Of a DNA stretch of 64,000 nt, positions 42,413-51,135 are shown piece after piece. The number at the start of each line of letters is the position of its first letter. Positions within the stretch are counted from its first letter, which is position 1. The translations under genes were made by a program, and so were the position numbers. Origin of the DNA: Clostridiaceae bacterium (GTDB lineage: Bacteria > Bacillota > Clostridia > Lachnospirales > Lachnospiraceae); contig QXXC01000001.1 of NCBI GenBank assembly GCA_009911305.1, positions 186,001-250,000 of the forward strand, read 5' to 3'. The notes beneath the pieces were generated by a model, which was given only the letters and a program-made list of their open reading frames with translations, did no database searches and was not told the DNA's origin.

Positions 42413-43084
42413 TCAGACCCCCAGCCGCCTGCGGATATCATTCAGCCATTCGCCGTTGTATTTGAAATAGCGTGGGCCTGCAACGCCCCATTTGCTCTGC
42501 GTGAGCATGGTGGCAAGGGCAGAGAGCGACCATTTTTTACCGTCATATTCGACATTGTGATCATCCACAACCTTACACATGAGGCCGGATTTATCGTCAT
42601 TGCGGTTAAAATATTCAACTGCTGCCCCGACCGGGATCTGACACAGGGAAAATGCAAACGGGGCCAGCCTCTCTTTCTTTTGCTCCTCAATATCCCTGGC
42701 TGTCTCCTCTGCTTCCGCATCATATTCGCTGGGCGGGAGCAGTTTCAGCTTGTCCTCGCAGCCGTTTATCTCCGCAATCGCCGCCAGGATCGCATACGCA
42801 TCCTCCGGAGACATGGCGTAAAACTCGCGGACGCGCATACGGCCCTCAAAATTTTCGATGGATCGCAGATTGGGATTCAGCTTGTCAATGATGGCGTGAA
42901 TCTTCAAATCCGAAAGCCGGGAATTTACCTCATACGTGGCATACACCCGAAACGCAAATGGTATGCACTCGCTCCGGTTAAGCTGCTGCAGGCGTTTATT
43001 TATATCATCCGCATACCCAATCTTTACATAGTCCGGGAATGACGGATTGGTGAGAATATAAATCACTCCCTTTTTTTCACTCAT
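42413..43084 (-). CDS. GIY-YIG nuclease-domain protein
   Basis: This protein of about 223 residues has an N-terminal GIY-YIG domain of the T5orf172/MUG113 type (GVIYILTN with YVKIGYADDINKRLQQL, residues 5-40, and a glutamate in REFYAMS near 90). After a charged linker, a C-terminal domain (about 155-220) with KKWSLSALATMLTQSKWGVAGPRYF resembles DUF4357/RAMA-type DNA-modification readers. I set the start at 43084, 8 bases after GGAGG; 43090 is too close. It lies next to broken nuclease genes, so a defence or mobile-element origin is plausible but not shown. Confidence 0.8.
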   Translation of the reverse strand: MSEKKGVIYILTNPSFPDYVKIGYADDINKRLQQLNRSECIPFAFRVYATYEVNSRLSDLKIHAIIDKLNPNLRSIENFEGRMRVREFYAMSPEDAYAILAAIAEINGCEDKLKLLPPSEYDAEAEETARDIEEQKKERLAPFAFSLCQIPVGAAVEYFNRNDDKSGLMCKVVDDHNVEYDGKKWSLSALATMLTQSKWGVAGPRYFKYNGEWLNDIRRRLGV

Positions 43085-43720
43085 ACTCATCTCCTCCTCT
43101 TGTCCGGCAGATCGTGTCTTCGTTCCCGATCAGCACTCTGCGTCCCTCAAACGCAAACCCATACTTTTTAATCCGCTCCGCCCCCATCCCCCTGCTCCAG
43201 AGCGCTGCCCCATACTGCTTCTCCTCTATCTGTTTCAGGGCTGACTTAACTCCATTCTCCAGCGTCTCCCCGCGCTCTACATGGATCACTTTAAATTCGA
43301 TGATATAGCCGTCCAGCCAGCCCCTCTTTGGTTCCAGCATAATATCATACCTGCCAAGCCCGCTCTCCCTGTTCGATGTTATCACATATCTGTCCTGCAG
43401 ATCGACCATAAGTCCCAGGACAAAACCGTGATAAAACCGCTCTGGCTGCGCTTTTCCGGAAGTTTTTTTCCTGTGTCAAAGCTGCTGAATAATTCACAGG
43501 ACACCTCATTCATATATTCGTTCATGCCTTCCGTATCATCAGAAAGCAGCGCTTTCAGAAACGCATTATGCGCCTGGCGCCGAGCCCTGGCCCGCATACT
43601 TTACCGAAAAAAAGCGTTCCAGCATATTCATATTTAACGATTTTCCAAAACGCCGGGGGCGGGCAATCAATGTCACATCATCTTTATTTTCCTGTAACAG
43701 TTCAGACAATCTGAACCAAT
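43077..43720 (-). pseudogene. Broken AAA-ATPase/PD-(D/E)XK protein gene, copy 1
   Basis: Pieces of one gene are visible on the minus strand. Near 43610-43690 is DDVTLIARPRRFGKSLNM, the ATP-binding loop. A large deletion follows. From 43597 down, ALLSDDTEGMNEYMNEV and then, after a frameshift near 43430, the nuclease part RESGLGRYDIML...IIEFKV (PD-(D/E)XK core) appear. The middle of the ATPase is missing, so the product cannot be whole. The intact family (AAA-ATPase-like plus DUF1703) is abundant in gut Firmicutes; its function is unclear. Confidence 0.75.
43694..43716. repeat. GTAAC/GTTCAGA palindrome at the edge of pseudogene copy 1
   Basis: GTTCAGA-CAA-TCTGAAC is a perfect 7-bp palindrome preceded by GTAACA, and resembles the 29-bp family at 26224 and 50191. 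It sits where the coding similarity of pseudogene copy 1 begins. Confidence 0.4.
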
Positions 43721-43725
43721 GGCAG

Positions 43726-45209
43726 TTAGTTAAGCGAAGTGAACGATCGTGGGGCGTTGTTTGTCGTGAGATGGCCGCCAGAGTCCGATTCCGACGGTTC
43801 TTGCCACGATAACTTCTCCCGATGCTGTACTAACATCATGCCTTTTTGCAGCCGTTCATGCCGCCTGCACAGTTCCTTACGTTTTATTCCCTTCCTGCGA
43901 TATCCCCCTTTACCTGCTCCTCCTGCCCTGACAAGACATTTCTTCTTCCAGAACGCAATCCCCAGCCGGCCCGCCTGCTTATAACCGGAACGCTCTACCG
44001 CCTTTGCATACTGTTTTTCCTCAATCTGCTGCAGCGCATTTTCGCACGCTTTTTCCATCCCGCGTTCCGAATCCGCCGCCTTTGCCTCTATCACAACGGC
44101 TCTTCTGTTTTTCCTGTCGCGGATGATAATATCCGATCGGCCGTCCTCATTCTCATAATTTGACTCCACCCGGTACCCCGCATTGGATACCAGCCCGACC
44201 AAAAATGCGTGATAGAAGATCTCCCTGTAATCATGATAGCTGATTGTGTCAAACAGAAGATCCGACAGGATACCCGTAAGCCTTGTTTCATCCCCGGCCC
44301 ACAGCGCTGCAAATAATTCCCTGCGGTCGCTTAATGCTGTTTTTTCCGCAAACCAACTGCGCACATGTTTTTTAAATATATCCGCGATCTCCCTGTTGGG
44401 AATTTTAAGCGCAAACCGGCCAGGAGCAGGCTTTCCCTCTTCTCTCGCGGAAAGCTCCGGCGGCCGCATGATGGTTAAATACCCTGTCATATAGAGCAGG
44501 CTCCACAGATTTTCTTCTGAAGAGGCCAGCATATCATAGGCAGGCAGCCGGTAAGCACCGCAAATTTCAGGCGGCTATTATCCTTAATGACCTGCAAAAG
44601 CCCTTTTATCACATCCAGCATCTCGCGGTAACAGCCCTTTTCGCTGGCTTTTGCCAGAGGAACATCGTATTCGTCCAGCAGGAGGATCACCGGACGGCCA
44701 TAGTGGGCCTCCATCATCCTTGTCAGGTTCAAAAGGCTGTTTTTTACCTCCTCCTGATCCGCCTTTTTTGCCGCGATCCTGTAAAAAATCTCTTTGTCCA
44801 GAGAGTTCACTTCGCTGCTTTCCATTATATAAAAATGTTCCTTATAAAGCTCTGCCAGCGCGGAAACAAGCTGTGCATAGGCTCCGGCAAAATCCAGGCC
44901 GTCAACGCCCCGCAGCGACAGGCTTAACACCGGATACCGGTTCATCCACTCCCTGCACAGATCCGGGTTATCTGAGACGGACAGGCCTTCAAACAGCTCT
45001 CTGCTGTCCTTTCTGATATCAAAAAATTCGGAGAGCATACTCATACCAAGCGTTTTCCCAAACCGGCGGGGGCGTGTTATGCATGTGACCTTTGTACCCC
45101 TGGTCTTCAGGAGCTCCCCGATAAGCCCTGATTTGTCAATAAAATAATAATTCTCCCGCCTTATTTCCGCAAAGCTCGATGTTCCGACCGGGATGTTTAC
45201 CTCGTTCAT
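43726..45209 (-). pseudogene. AAA-ATPase/PD-(D/E)XK protein gene with internal deletion, copy 2
   Basis: The N-terminal part (45209 to about 44550) is a good match: VGTSSFAEIRRENYYFIDKSG, ITRPRRFGKTLGMSML (P-loop-like), VILLLDEYDVPL (Walker B) and FAVLTGCL. After that cysteine the frame shifts near 44530, and the sequence jumps to ASSEENLWSLLYMTGYLT, then the nuclease core GRSDIIIRD...VVIEAKA and QQIEEKQYAKAVE. The usual 150-200 residues between are gone. The original stop is also lost, giving a foreign C-terminal tail after about 43930. It is best treated as inactive. Confidence 0.75.
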
Positions 45210-45315
45210 ATCCGTTCCTCTTTTCCCGTCTCCTGCTGCCATGGTTTTCACTGGAAATGCAGTCTGCCGCTTCCTCTGTTTTCCTGCATTAAGCCTTGTC
45301 CCTCTTATACCTTCC

Positions 45316-45717
45316 TTATTTACTTTTCTTCCCCTTCTGCATGAAAAAATTCATATAGAGCAAGAACCACATAGCTACAGCCAACGAAATCCATCCCATC
45401 TGAGTATATAATGCCTGATAATATAATCGACAGTATCGGGGAACAATGAAAAAAATAACCAACGATTCCAAAATGCCAATAACCACACTAATAGAATGAT
45501 ATTCTTTTGTTTTCTTTAGGAAAAAATATAGCATATAAAAATAACAAAACGCATATAAAAAACTAACAATATTATATAATATTATTCCCAGCGTTGGATT
45601 TGCATATGAATTACGATAATTTCGTAATAATAAGTGGAGCAGTATAGGCAATAGAACAAAAATTATTATCGGAAAAGTACACAGTATAAAATCATTTCTA
45701 ATTATTTTTTTAATCAT
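45316..45717 (-). CDS. Small hypothetical membrane protein, AT-rich
   Basis: This 133-residue protein has four predicted membrane helices (about 8-30, 42-66, 75-95, 108-128) and a lysine-rich C-terminus. I see no known family motif. The start follows AAAGGGGATT. The base composition is far lower in GC than the surrounding genes, and the AT-rich stretch continues to about 46130, which suggests acquisition from another source. It could be an immunity-type or accessory membrane protein (speculation). Confidence 0.6.
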   Translation of the reverse strand: MIKKIIRNDFILCTFPIIIFVLLPILLHLLLRNYRNSYANPTLGIILYNIVSFLYAFCYFYMLYFFLKKTKEYHSISVVIGILESLVIFFIVPRYCRLYYQALYTQMGWISLAVAMWFLLYMNFFMQKGKKSK

Positions 45718-46192
45718 AATCCCCTTTCTTCAATACAGAATATATGTAAAGCTCTACTGTTATATAAAGATATGTACACAAAATCATACTACATATAATC
45801 TCGTGTACATATCTTATACATTCTTATGTTTCAAAGTTATACTAAAATATCATTGTTAAACACAAATATAAATAATGTCTACATTTGTCTTTATATCATA
45901 ATAAACAAATTTCCAAATCACATTTTAATATTACACAATTTAACAAAAATTGTCAACCAACATTTGAAAAAAAGAAATAATGTGTGTGTTCCCTCCATAA
46001 TGCCTTCCGGATGACTCCATATTAAATTCATGTAAACTTCTTCTTCTTTTGTCAAATATGATAATTTTGTTTTTTCTTCAACTCTTTTTCCTCGTAAATG
46101 GTAAGCCGTTGTGCAATAAAAATCATTATATTAAAAGCGGAAGGCTGAACCATAACAGCCCCCCGCGCTCTTCATAAATACTACCTAATCCT
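45718..46192. other. AT-rich intergenic region
   Basis: This 475-bp gap is strongly AT-rich and holds no gene I can support. A plus-strand frame of 62 residues at 45826-46014 lacks a ribosome site and looks random. The 13-bp inverted repeat at 45767-45815 is its only structured part. Confidence 0.6.
45767..45815. repeat. 13-bp perfect inverted repeat upstream of the AT-rich membrane protein gene
   Basis: AAGATATGTACAC (45767-45779) and GTGTACATATCTT (45803-45815) are exact inverted copies separated by 23 bases. They lie about 50-100 bases before the start of the minus-strand membrane protein gene, so they may be an operator pair or the ends of a lost element. Confidence 0.6.
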
Positions 46193-46687
46193 TTACAGAT
46201 AATTCACCGTATAATGCGCCTCGCCCTCCCGGTCAATTTCCATCAGCATAAAGCTGGGCCTTCTCCCGTCCTGGCGCGGGAAGGAGAGGCTTCCCGGATT
46301 CAGCACCGTGATATCCTTCCGGATATCCAGGCAGGGCTTATGGGTATGGCCGAACATGGCAATCTGGACCCCGCGGTCCCTCGCCTCGTCCACCAGGCGC
46401 TCGGTTCCCACGGAAACGCTGTAAAAGTGGCCGTGGCACAGAAAGGCCCTGTATTTTCCAATCGAGATCTCCTTCTCCCTTTCAAGGCTGGAAAAAAAGT
46501 CATTGTTCCCCAGGACCATGTGCACCTCGCAGTCCGCATTCTGCTCCCTGCACCACGCCCCGATGCGATCCTCGCTGCCTTCCGCATCCCCCAGATGGAT
46601 CAGCATGTCAAACGGCGCGGTTCTCTCTATCACCTCCTGGAGATTGCCGTCCCGGCGGTGCGTATCGCTCACAATCAGTATCTTCAT
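46193..46687 (-). CDS. YfcE/MJ0936-type metallophosphoesterase
   Basis: This 164-residue enzyme has the calcineurin-like metal motifs in order: SDTH (residues 7-10), HLGDAEG (about 31), LGNND (about 58), CHGH (about 83) and GHTHKP (about 116). These proteins cleave phosphodiesters, often with Mn2+. Its first four bases overlap the end of rdgB, an arrangement common in Firmicutes, where the pair is co-transcribed. The physiological substrate is not known. Confidence 0.93.
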   Translation of the reverse strand: MKILIVSDTHRRDGNLQEVIERTAPFDMLIHLGDAEGSEDRIGAWCREQNADCEVHMVLGNNDFFSSLEREKEISIGKYRAFLCHGHFYSVSVGTERLVDEARDRGVQIAMFGHTHKPCLDIRKDITVLNPGSLSFPRQDGRRPSFMLMEIDREGEAHYTVNYL

Positions 46688-47289
46688 TTTCTTTCCTCCA
46701 ACACGTTTTTCAGTAATTCCGCCATCTGCACAAGCGCCTTTCCCCTGTGGCTGATCCGGTTTTTCTCCTCCATGGGAAGCTCGGCTGAGGTTTTCCCGTA
46801 TTCCGGCAGGTACAGGATCGGATCATAGCCAAAGCCGCCGCTGCCGGCCGGCTCCTCTGCGATCAGGCCCTCCATGGCCGCCGCCGCATGGAGCACACGC
46901 CCGTCAGGGAGGACGGCCGCGATATCGCACACGAAACGGGCGCTGCGCTCCTCTCCTCTGGCCCCTGCAAGCCTTCCAATCAGAATCCTGTTCTTTTCCT
47001 CATAGGGGGTTCCTTCCAGATAACGGGCGGAGTACACGCCCGGCTCGCCGTTTAAGTAATCGATCACGAGGCCGGAATCATCCGCGAGCACAATCCCCCC
47101 TGTAGCGGCCCACACCGTGCGCGCCTTGATCTCGGCGTTTTCCTGAAACGTGTTCCCGTCCTCCACAATCCCGCCGTCAAAGCCGGCCTCCTTCATGGTT
47201 ATGATATCGCAGTCCAAACCGGACATGATCGCCTGAATCTCGCGCAGCTTATCCTGATTCGCCGTGGCAAATATGATTTTATCTCTCAT
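46684..47289 (-). CDS. rdgB: XTP/dITP diphosphatase (RdgB/HAM1)
   Basis: This 201-residue enzyme removes non-canonical purine nucleotides (XTP, ITP, dITP) by releasing pyrophosphate, protecting DNA. Key parts are IIFATANQDKLREIQ, the substrate loop NAEIKARTVW, VLADDSGLVIDYLNGEPGVYSARYL in two halves, GFGYDPILYLPEYGKTSAE, and ISHRGKAL. It is full length. It overlaps the protease gene upstream by about 10 bp and the phosphoesterase gene downstream by 4 bp, so the three are probably one transcript. Confidence 0.96.
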   Translation of the reverse strand: MRDKIIFATANQDKLREIQAIMSGLDCDIITMKEAGFDGGIVEDGNTFQENAEIKARTVWAATGGIVLADDSGLVIDYLNGEPGVYSARYLEGTPYEEKNRILIGRLAGARGEERSARFVCDIAAVLPDGRVLHAAAAMEGLIAEEPAGSGGFGYDPILYLPEYGKTSAELPMEEKNRISHRGKALVQMAELLKNVLEERK

Positions 47290-49006
47290 GCTTTTCTTCC
47301 CTTTCCCGATCCCTTGTATATGCCTTTAAACACACATTGCACTTCTGGCTCTCCTCGACCCGCTCCCATGAGGTCCCGCGGAAGCTGATATAGCCTTCGC
47401 CGTCGCTTATGTCAGCCTTCAGCTTTTTGTCCGGCGAGTTATATTCGATGGCCACCGGATGCACGGAGCCGGGCGTCGTGATATTGACAATCACCGCAAA
47501 CTTTTCTCCGTCCGGGAGCACGATGGGAGTTTCAAAATCAATGGTATAAAAGCCCGCGCTTTTCAGCTTTCCCGATGCCGTCCGCCTGCGCCGTCCGAGC
47601 TGGGCGCTGCCCTCAAATCCTGTCACGACATAGACCTCATACGAGGTGTCAGGGCCTGTGGCGTAAAATCCCGCGGCCACGAGCTCTTCTCCCTTTCCCG
47701 CTGTATATACATTTGCAAAATACGCATTCTCCCTGCCGTATCCCAACTGACCCACCCAGCCGCACAGATCCGACTGGTAAATGTGATGGAAGCGATCCGC
47801 CTCGTCCACGCGGGAATACAGGACATTGTGGATCCCGATATTGACATCGTAATACGACACGTAGAAATACCCCTCATCCCCGAACTCGCCGCCCCAGCTA
47901 TTGGCGCAGATAAACGCGCCGTCCGCTTCAGGCGCGACGCTGAAATTCTCCCGCGGATAGCTGTCGTCCCAGCCGATGATCACCACATCGTGGTTGGGCC
48001 TTGCATTTCCGTTGTAATAATATGCGCCCTGTGATTTGTTGTAATAGCGCGAATCCCTCTTTCCGGTCACCATGGACGTGTAAAGGGAGCTCTGCACGCC
48101 TCCGTAGAGATAGACCGCGCGCTTGATAGCCTCATAGTCTCTGGAGGGCAGGACCTGGATCTCCTGTACATGGCAGACAGGCTTAAGCCCCCGCGGAGAA
48201 TAACCGTCCCCGTAGACGTCCTGCTCCTCCAGAACCGGCCCCTGCCAGGCCAGAAGATACGCCATGGACATCGTATACTCCCCGCCCGCGTTCTGATCCA
48301 TGTGGAAGCTGTTCCTGAGCGACATGTGATCCTCGGAAAAGCTGACCTCCTGCTCCGGGAGCAGCCGGCTCTCCAGCGCCATCAGAGAGGCAAACGCCCA
48401 GCACGTCCCCAGGCTTCCCTGATTTTTCACCCGCGGCGCGCGGCCTGCCTCCCGGTAATCATACCGATCCGGCAGATAGCCGGTCTCCCTCCCGATATAG
48501 GTAAGCTCCATCGTATTCGCAGCGGCATTCCAGTCCCGCTTATACGAAAATGCCTGCTCCACCGCGCTGAGCGGGAGATAGTAAAGGCCGTCCTCCTCTG
48601 CAAGCTCTGCCTCCAGGGAAACTTCTTTTCCGTTCACCGAAAGCACCCGGCTTCCCTCATCGATCTCCGCCCGGGTGACGCCGCGCTCCATGACCAGCCG
48701 CTTTCCCCCGTATACATGCGCCGAGCAGGAAAAGCCCTCCGCCAGAAGCGGAACCGGAATCAGGAAATGGCCTTCTGCTGACATCTTCAGGGGAAACCGC
48801 TTATCCGTGACCTCCTGCCCGTCCACGCGCAGATGAATCCGTTTTCGGTTGATCTCACCGGAAATAATGGAGAACCAGTCCGGCTGCCAGAACGCTGCCG
48901 TGCTCCCCTTTTCCACACTCTCATACGTAAACCTCTTCTGGCTTTTTAACAGCGTACATACCGTTAAAACGGCCAGAAGCGCCAGATAAACATGTCTACG
49001 CCTCAA
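47279..49006 (-). CDS. Secreted papain-family (C1A) protease with lectin-like C-terminus
   Basis: This 575-residue exported protein has a signal helix (about 5-18) and an N-terminal region with two amine-oxidase-N-like repeats (about 55-170). A papain fold follows: catalytic Cys in GSLGTCWAFAS (about 200), His in NHDVVIIGWD (about 338) and Asn in ANSWGGEFGDEGYF (about 370). The C-terminal strand-rich part (about 415-560) is the lectin-like domain found with such proteases in Clostridia. It probably works at the cell surface on proteins or on the organism's own envelope. It overlaps the methyltransferase gene by 11 bp. Confidence 0.9.
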   Translation of the reverse strand: MRRRHVYLALLAVLTVCTLLKSQKRFTYESVEKGSTAAFWQPDWFSIISGEINRKRIHLRVDGQEVTDKRFPLKMSAEGHFLIPVPLLAEGFSCSAHVYGGKRLVMERGVTRAEIDEGSRVLSVNGKEVSLEAELAEEDGLYYLPLSAVEQAFSYKRDWNAAANTMELTYIGRETGYLPDRYDYREAGRAPRVKNQGSLGTCWAFASLMALESRLLPEQEVSFSEDHMSLRNSFHMDQNAGGEYTMSMAYLLAWQGPVLEEQDVYGDGYSPRGLKPVCHVQEIQVLPSRDYEAIKRAVYLYGGVQSSLYTSMVTGKRDSRYYNKSQGAYYYNGNARPNHDVVIIGWDDSYPRENFSVAPEADGAFICANSWGGEFGDEGYFYVSYYDVNIGIHNVLYSRVDEADRFHHIYQSDLCGWVGQLGYGRENAYFANVYTAGKGEELVAAGFYATGPDTSYEVYVVTGFEGSAQLGRRRRTASGKLKSAGFYTIDFETPIVLPDGEKFAVIVNITTPGSVHPVAIEYNSPDKKLKADISDGEGYISFRGTSWERVEESQKCNVCLKAYTRDREREEKHER

Positions 49007-50189
49007 CGCTCTCTCCCGCTTTTCTTTTTGGTGGCTTTGGCCCCATAAACTGATAATAGTACGTCTTCATCATGCCGTTATAGATCTTCCGGTTCTTATC
49101 CGCCTTTCTCCCGACGCAGCGCTCCGCATCCTCAAAAGCGGTGATTAAGTACATGGACCAGGAATCAAGCGCCTTAAAGCGCTCCCCGAGCGCGCGGTAA
49201 AGCTGCGGCAGATTTTTCTTTTCCTCAATCCGCTCCCCGTACGGCGGGTTCGAGATCAGGAAGCCGTACTTTTTCGGATGGCTGAGCTCCTGCACCGGCC
49301 GCTGCTGGAAATGGATCAGGCGGTCCACCCCGGCGCGCCTCGCATTCTCTCTGGCTGCCTTAAGCGCCGCCGGGTCGATGTCATAGCCCTGGATATCCGT
49401 CTCCACTGCGCTGTCCATGCGCTCCGACGCCTCGTCTATGGCTTCGTACCAGCATTTGCGCGGTATCAGATGATTCCAGTCCTCTGCCAGAAAGGAGCGG
49501 TTCATCCCCGGCGCGATACCGGCTGCCATCAGCGCCGCTTCAATGGGAAATGTCCCGCTCCCGCAGAACGGATCCACCAGAATCCGATCCTTCTGCCATG
49601 GGGTGAGAAGGATCAGCGCCGCCGCCAGCGTCTCCGTGATCGGGGCTTTCACCGACGCCTGGCGGTATCCGCGCTTATGCAGGGACTCCCCGCTCGTATC
49701 AAGCGCCACCGTCGCCTGATCCTTATGGAAAAATACGCGCAGCGGGTACTCGTTTCCCGTCTCCGGCATCCTCTCCATCCCGTATTTTGACTGCATGCGT
49801 CCTGCAATCGCCTTTTTCATAATCCGCTGGATATCCGACGGGCTGAACAGCTTACTGTTGATGGAGGACGCCTTTTTCACCCAGCATTTCGCATCCTTTG
49901 GGAGATATTCCTCCCAGGGAAGCGCCCTCGTCTTCTCAAACAGCTCGTCAAACGTCACGGCCCGGAAGCTCCCGGCCTTCAAAAGCACGCGCTCCGCCGT
50001 GCGCAGGAACACATTCGCGCGGCTGACCGCTCCTGCGTCCCCTTCAAAACTCACACGGCCGTTTTCCACCTCTGTGATCCTGTATCCCAGTTCTGTAATC
50101 TCTTTCTTCAGTACCGCCTCCAGGCCGAAATGGCAGGGGGCTGTCAGCTCAAACCGATCCAATATGCCGTCCTCTCTTTTCTCATGCAC
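48996..50189 (-). CDS. RlmL-like 23S rRNA guanine-N2 methyltransferase family
   Basis: This 397-residue protein has an N-terminal THUMP region (about 15-165; FELTAPCHFGLEAVLKKEI) and a SAM-dependent methyltransferase domain (about 170-385). The latter has VDPFCGSGTFPIEAALMA, GYDIDPAALKAARENA and the catalytic NPPY motif (SNPPYGERI, about 300). It matches the UPF0020/YpsC class that methylates guanine in 23S rRNA. It is first in a probable transcript with the protease, rdgB and phosphoesterase genes. A palindromic repeat lies just upstream at 50191. Confidence 0.92.
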   Translation of the reverse strand: MHEKREDGILDRFELTAPCHFGLEAVLKKEITELGYRITEVENGRVSFEGDAGAVSRANVFLRTAERVLLKAGSFRAVTFDELFEKTRALPWEEYLPKDAKCWVKKASSINSKLFSPSDIQRIMKKAIAGRMQSKYGMERMPETGNEYPLRVFFHKDQATVALDTSGESLHKRGYRQASVKAPITETLAAALILLTPWQKDRILVDPFCGSGTFPIEAALMAAGIAPGMNRSFLAEDWNHLIPRKCWYEAIDEASERMDSAVETDIQGYDIDPAALKAARENARRAGVDRLIHFQQRPVQELSHPKKYGFLISNPPYGERIEEKKNLPQLYRALGERFKALDSWSMYLITAFEDAERCVGRKADKNRKIYNGMMKTYYYQFMGPKPPKRKAGESVEA

Positions 50190-50190
50190 A

Positions 50191-50219
50191 GTAACCGTCC
50201 AAGCAGTCTGAACGGTTAC
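50191..50219. repeat. 29-bp GTAAC...GTTAC palindrome, copy 2
   Basis: The outer 8-bp arms are GTAACCGT and ACGGTTAC (one offset base inside), with GTCTGA in the centre. It has the same 29-bp length and ends as the copy at 26224. It lies right at the start of the methyltransferase gene. Confidence 0.55.
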
Positions 50220-50298
50220 TCTTTCTCCAACATTACTATTCTAATTTACCTTGTTATTCCTGTCAATCTTCTCTTTTCCCGAAAATAGATACGGCAAA

Positions 50299-50604
50299 TC
50301 AGAGCGTTAAATATTTCCCGCAGTAATAATTCAGCCCATTGGCCACATTATACACCTGAAAGCCCTGCCGCGCGTAATAATTACAGGCAAGAAGGCTCTC
50401 GCTTCCCCTGGTACAGTAAAACAAAAGCGGCTCCTGTCCCGTCAGAACAGAGGGATTCTGCATCAGCTCTTCAAAAGGATAATTCTCCGCTCCGTAAATA
50501 TGCCCGCACCAAAAGGCCGTTTTGTCTCTCAGATCAATAATCCTCCCTGTATAGCCCCGCTCCAGCCACTCATCCAACTGCTGGATCGGTATGGTTTCAT
50601 ACAT
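50299..50604 (-). CDS. Single-domain rhodanese-like protein
   Basis: This 101-residue protein is one rhodanese domain with IIDLRDKTAFWCGHIYGAENYPF and the active-site cysteine loop YCTRGSES (about residue 66). It could carry sulfur as a persulfide in thiosulfate or cysteine metabolism. It lies alone between the methyltransferase gene and a small Asn-rich gene. Its ribosome site is GCGCCGGGGTATG-like and weak. No sulfur-transfer partner is nearby, so its pathway is not known. Confidence 0.88.
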   Translation of the reverse strand: MYETIPIQQLDEWLERGYTGRIIDLRDKTAFWCGHIYGAENYPFEELMQNPSVLTGQEPLLFYCTRGSESLLACNYYARQGFQVYNVANGLNYYCGKYLTL

Positions 50605-50713
50605 ACCCCGGCGCCTCCTGTCCTCGTTTTCTTTATTATATTCAGCCCATGTACAGCATGTTCCTTATTCTGTTTTCCGGAGGCTTCCGATACGTCCCTG
50701 CGCACAGCATGCG

Positions 50714-50750
50714 AAAAGGCATTTTCCGCAAAGCCCGGAAAATGCCCTTT
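50714..50750 (-). terminator. Terminator of the Asn/Ser/Gln-rich protein gene
   Basis: An 11-bp stem (50718-50728 with 50736-50746) is followed on the minus strand by TTTT. It lies 20 bases after the stop codon at 50770. Confidence 0.75.
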
Positions 50751-50769
50751 CGTATTCAGATATGGCTGA

Positions 50770-51003
50770 TTAGTAATTATTTCTGTAGTCGCAGTTCTGA
50801 GAATCGTTCTGGGAGCTGTTTTTTGAGCTGTTATTCTGAGAGCTGTTCTGGCTGCTGTTTCTGGAACTGTTCTGGCTGTTATTCTGGGAACTGTTCTGGC
50901 CGCCGTTTCTGTGGCAGTCCTTGGAGCTGTTCTGGTAGCTGTTCTGGCTGCTGTTTCTTGAGCTGTTGTTGTCCATATCATTGTAGCTGTTTCTGCTAGA
51001 CAT
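50770..51003 (-). CDS. Asn/Ser/Gln-rich low-complexity small protein
   Basis: This 77-residue protein is built almost wholly from Asn, Ser and Gln in repeats of SSQN, SSRN and QNNS kind, with two cysteines (DCHR and NCDY) and a tyrosine near each end. It has no signal or membrane helix. The start follows CAGGAGG at good spacing, and a terminator follows, so it is a true gene rather than a shadow. Such composition is prion-like and may form amyloid or a spore-coat matrix (inference). The repeated codons make length variation likely. The 150-residue open frame at 50529-50981 is a shadow. Confidence 0.78.
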   Translation of the reverse strand: MSSRNSYNDMDNNSSRNSSQNSYQNSSKDCHRNGGQNSSQNNSQNSSRNSSQNSSQNNSSKNSSQNDSQNCDYRNNY

Positions 51004-51135
51004 AAAAATTACCTCCTGAATATTTTTTACTACACCGTTAGTATGGCGGTTTCGTCTCTAAATATACAGGAGGCATCTTAAAAATTTTCGGTTATCTTTT
51101 TAACTGCCGGATCATATACGGGAATATCCGGCGGC

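Noticed and set aside
43739-43984. Possible transposase tail next to the broken ATPase genes
   Set aside because: The sequence after the lost stop codon gave no recognisable transposase motif on either strand.
45826-46014. 62-residue plus-strand open frame in AT-rich DNA
   Set aside because: No ribosome site, no start context, and random-looking composition.
50529-50981. 150-residue Thr/Ala/Arg-rich minus-strand frame
   Set aside because: It is a shifted frame across the Asn/Ser/Gln-rich gene and the terminator; the ribosome site belongs to the 50770-51003 frame.
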